Assembly (NCBI GenBank): GCA_001801665.1
Contig: MGYH01000003.1
Location: forward strand, 1 to 13,621
Length of the DNA: 13,621 nucleotides
Direction of reading: 5' to 3'
DNA from: Gammaproteobacteria bacterium RIFCSPHIGHO2_12_FULL_45_12
Lineage (GTDB): Bacteria > Pseudomonadota > Gammaproteobacteria > DSM-16500
The notes under the pieces are model-generated. The model did no database searches and had not been told where the DNA came from. It was given only the letters and a program-made list of their open reading frames with translations. Both the position numbers and the translations under genes were made by a program. Positions 13,529 through 13,621 of this stretch are shown in pieces. The number at the start of each line of letters is the position of its first letter. Positions within the stretch are counted from its first letter, which is position 1.

Positions 13529-13621
13529 CAGCCATTCCCGCTAAAAAACGCGGGAAGGCTTCCTTGTTTTTATGCTGCGCAAAAGCAACGCTTTTGCTTG
13601 CACCAAAAGGGGGAGAACCGC
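13529..13621 (-). mobile_element. MITE-like element, copy C (inverted, cut by window edge)
   Basis: The reverse complement of these 93 bases aligns to copy A 1733-1827, differing by two single-base deletions in the C/T runs and about five substitutions. It starts with the terminal repeat CAGCCATTCCCGCT (13529-13542). The other half lies beyond the window. It sits upstream of the porin-like gene (start 13429), pointing away in orientation relative to copy A. Confidence 0.85.

Overview
The window reads as a chromosomal segment of a gammaproteobacterium with mid-range GC (estimated by eye). The evidence is gene content and order. A divergent uvrA / YajR-type transporter / ssb block has the same order as uvrA-MFS-ssb in Pseudomonas. 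A mutY-yggX pair overlaps by four bases, as in many gammaproteobacteria. Cfa and HutG are also of proteobacterial type. The genus cannot be fixed from the sequence alone. A Legionellales-like or other moderate-GC lineage is only a guess.

Layout. Bases 1-1545 hold the N-terminal 515 codons of uvrA on the minus strand, cut by the window edge. Divergent from it, after a 416-base spacer, are a 12-TM transporter with a C-terminal YAM domain and ssb (1962-3813). A 328-base spacer follows, with a folded element and a good sigma70-type promoter. It leads into a tight plus-strand operon (4142-7064): an isochorismatase-fold hydrolase, a HutG-type formimidoylglutamase, mutY and yggX. A tRNA-Phe(GAA) with its own promoter comes next (7061-7180). 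Bases 7181-7628 have no convincing gene but are packed with inverted repeats. Then come cfa and a polyprenyl-phosphate-sugar synthase-like GT2 on the minus strand. Divergent from these is a large GT-C-like membrane protein with a C-terminal cysteine cluster (9748-11592). A perfect 65-base palindrome follows. Two probable outer-membrane proteins end the window; they converge and overlap tail to tail by 11 bases.

The most distinctive signal is a dispersed MITE-like element. Copy A (1682-1827) is complete: it has 14-bp terminal inverted repeats (13/14 match) and a 9-bp direct repeat, GAACGAGAG, on both sides, which is a clear target-site duplication. Copy B (9692-9745) is a left-end fragment whose internal G-rich stretch appears to be the Shine-Dalgarno of the GT-C-like gene. 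Copy C (13529-13621) is inverted and runs off the window.

Functional links. UvrA and Ssb serve DNA repair and replication. MutY and YggX both relate to oxidative damage. The isochorismatase-fold and HutG-type proteins share an operon but both lack expected active-site residues, so their reactions are uncertain. The GT2 plus GT-C pair suggests lipid-linked sugar transfer at the envelope, next to lipid-modifying Cfa and two envelope barrels.
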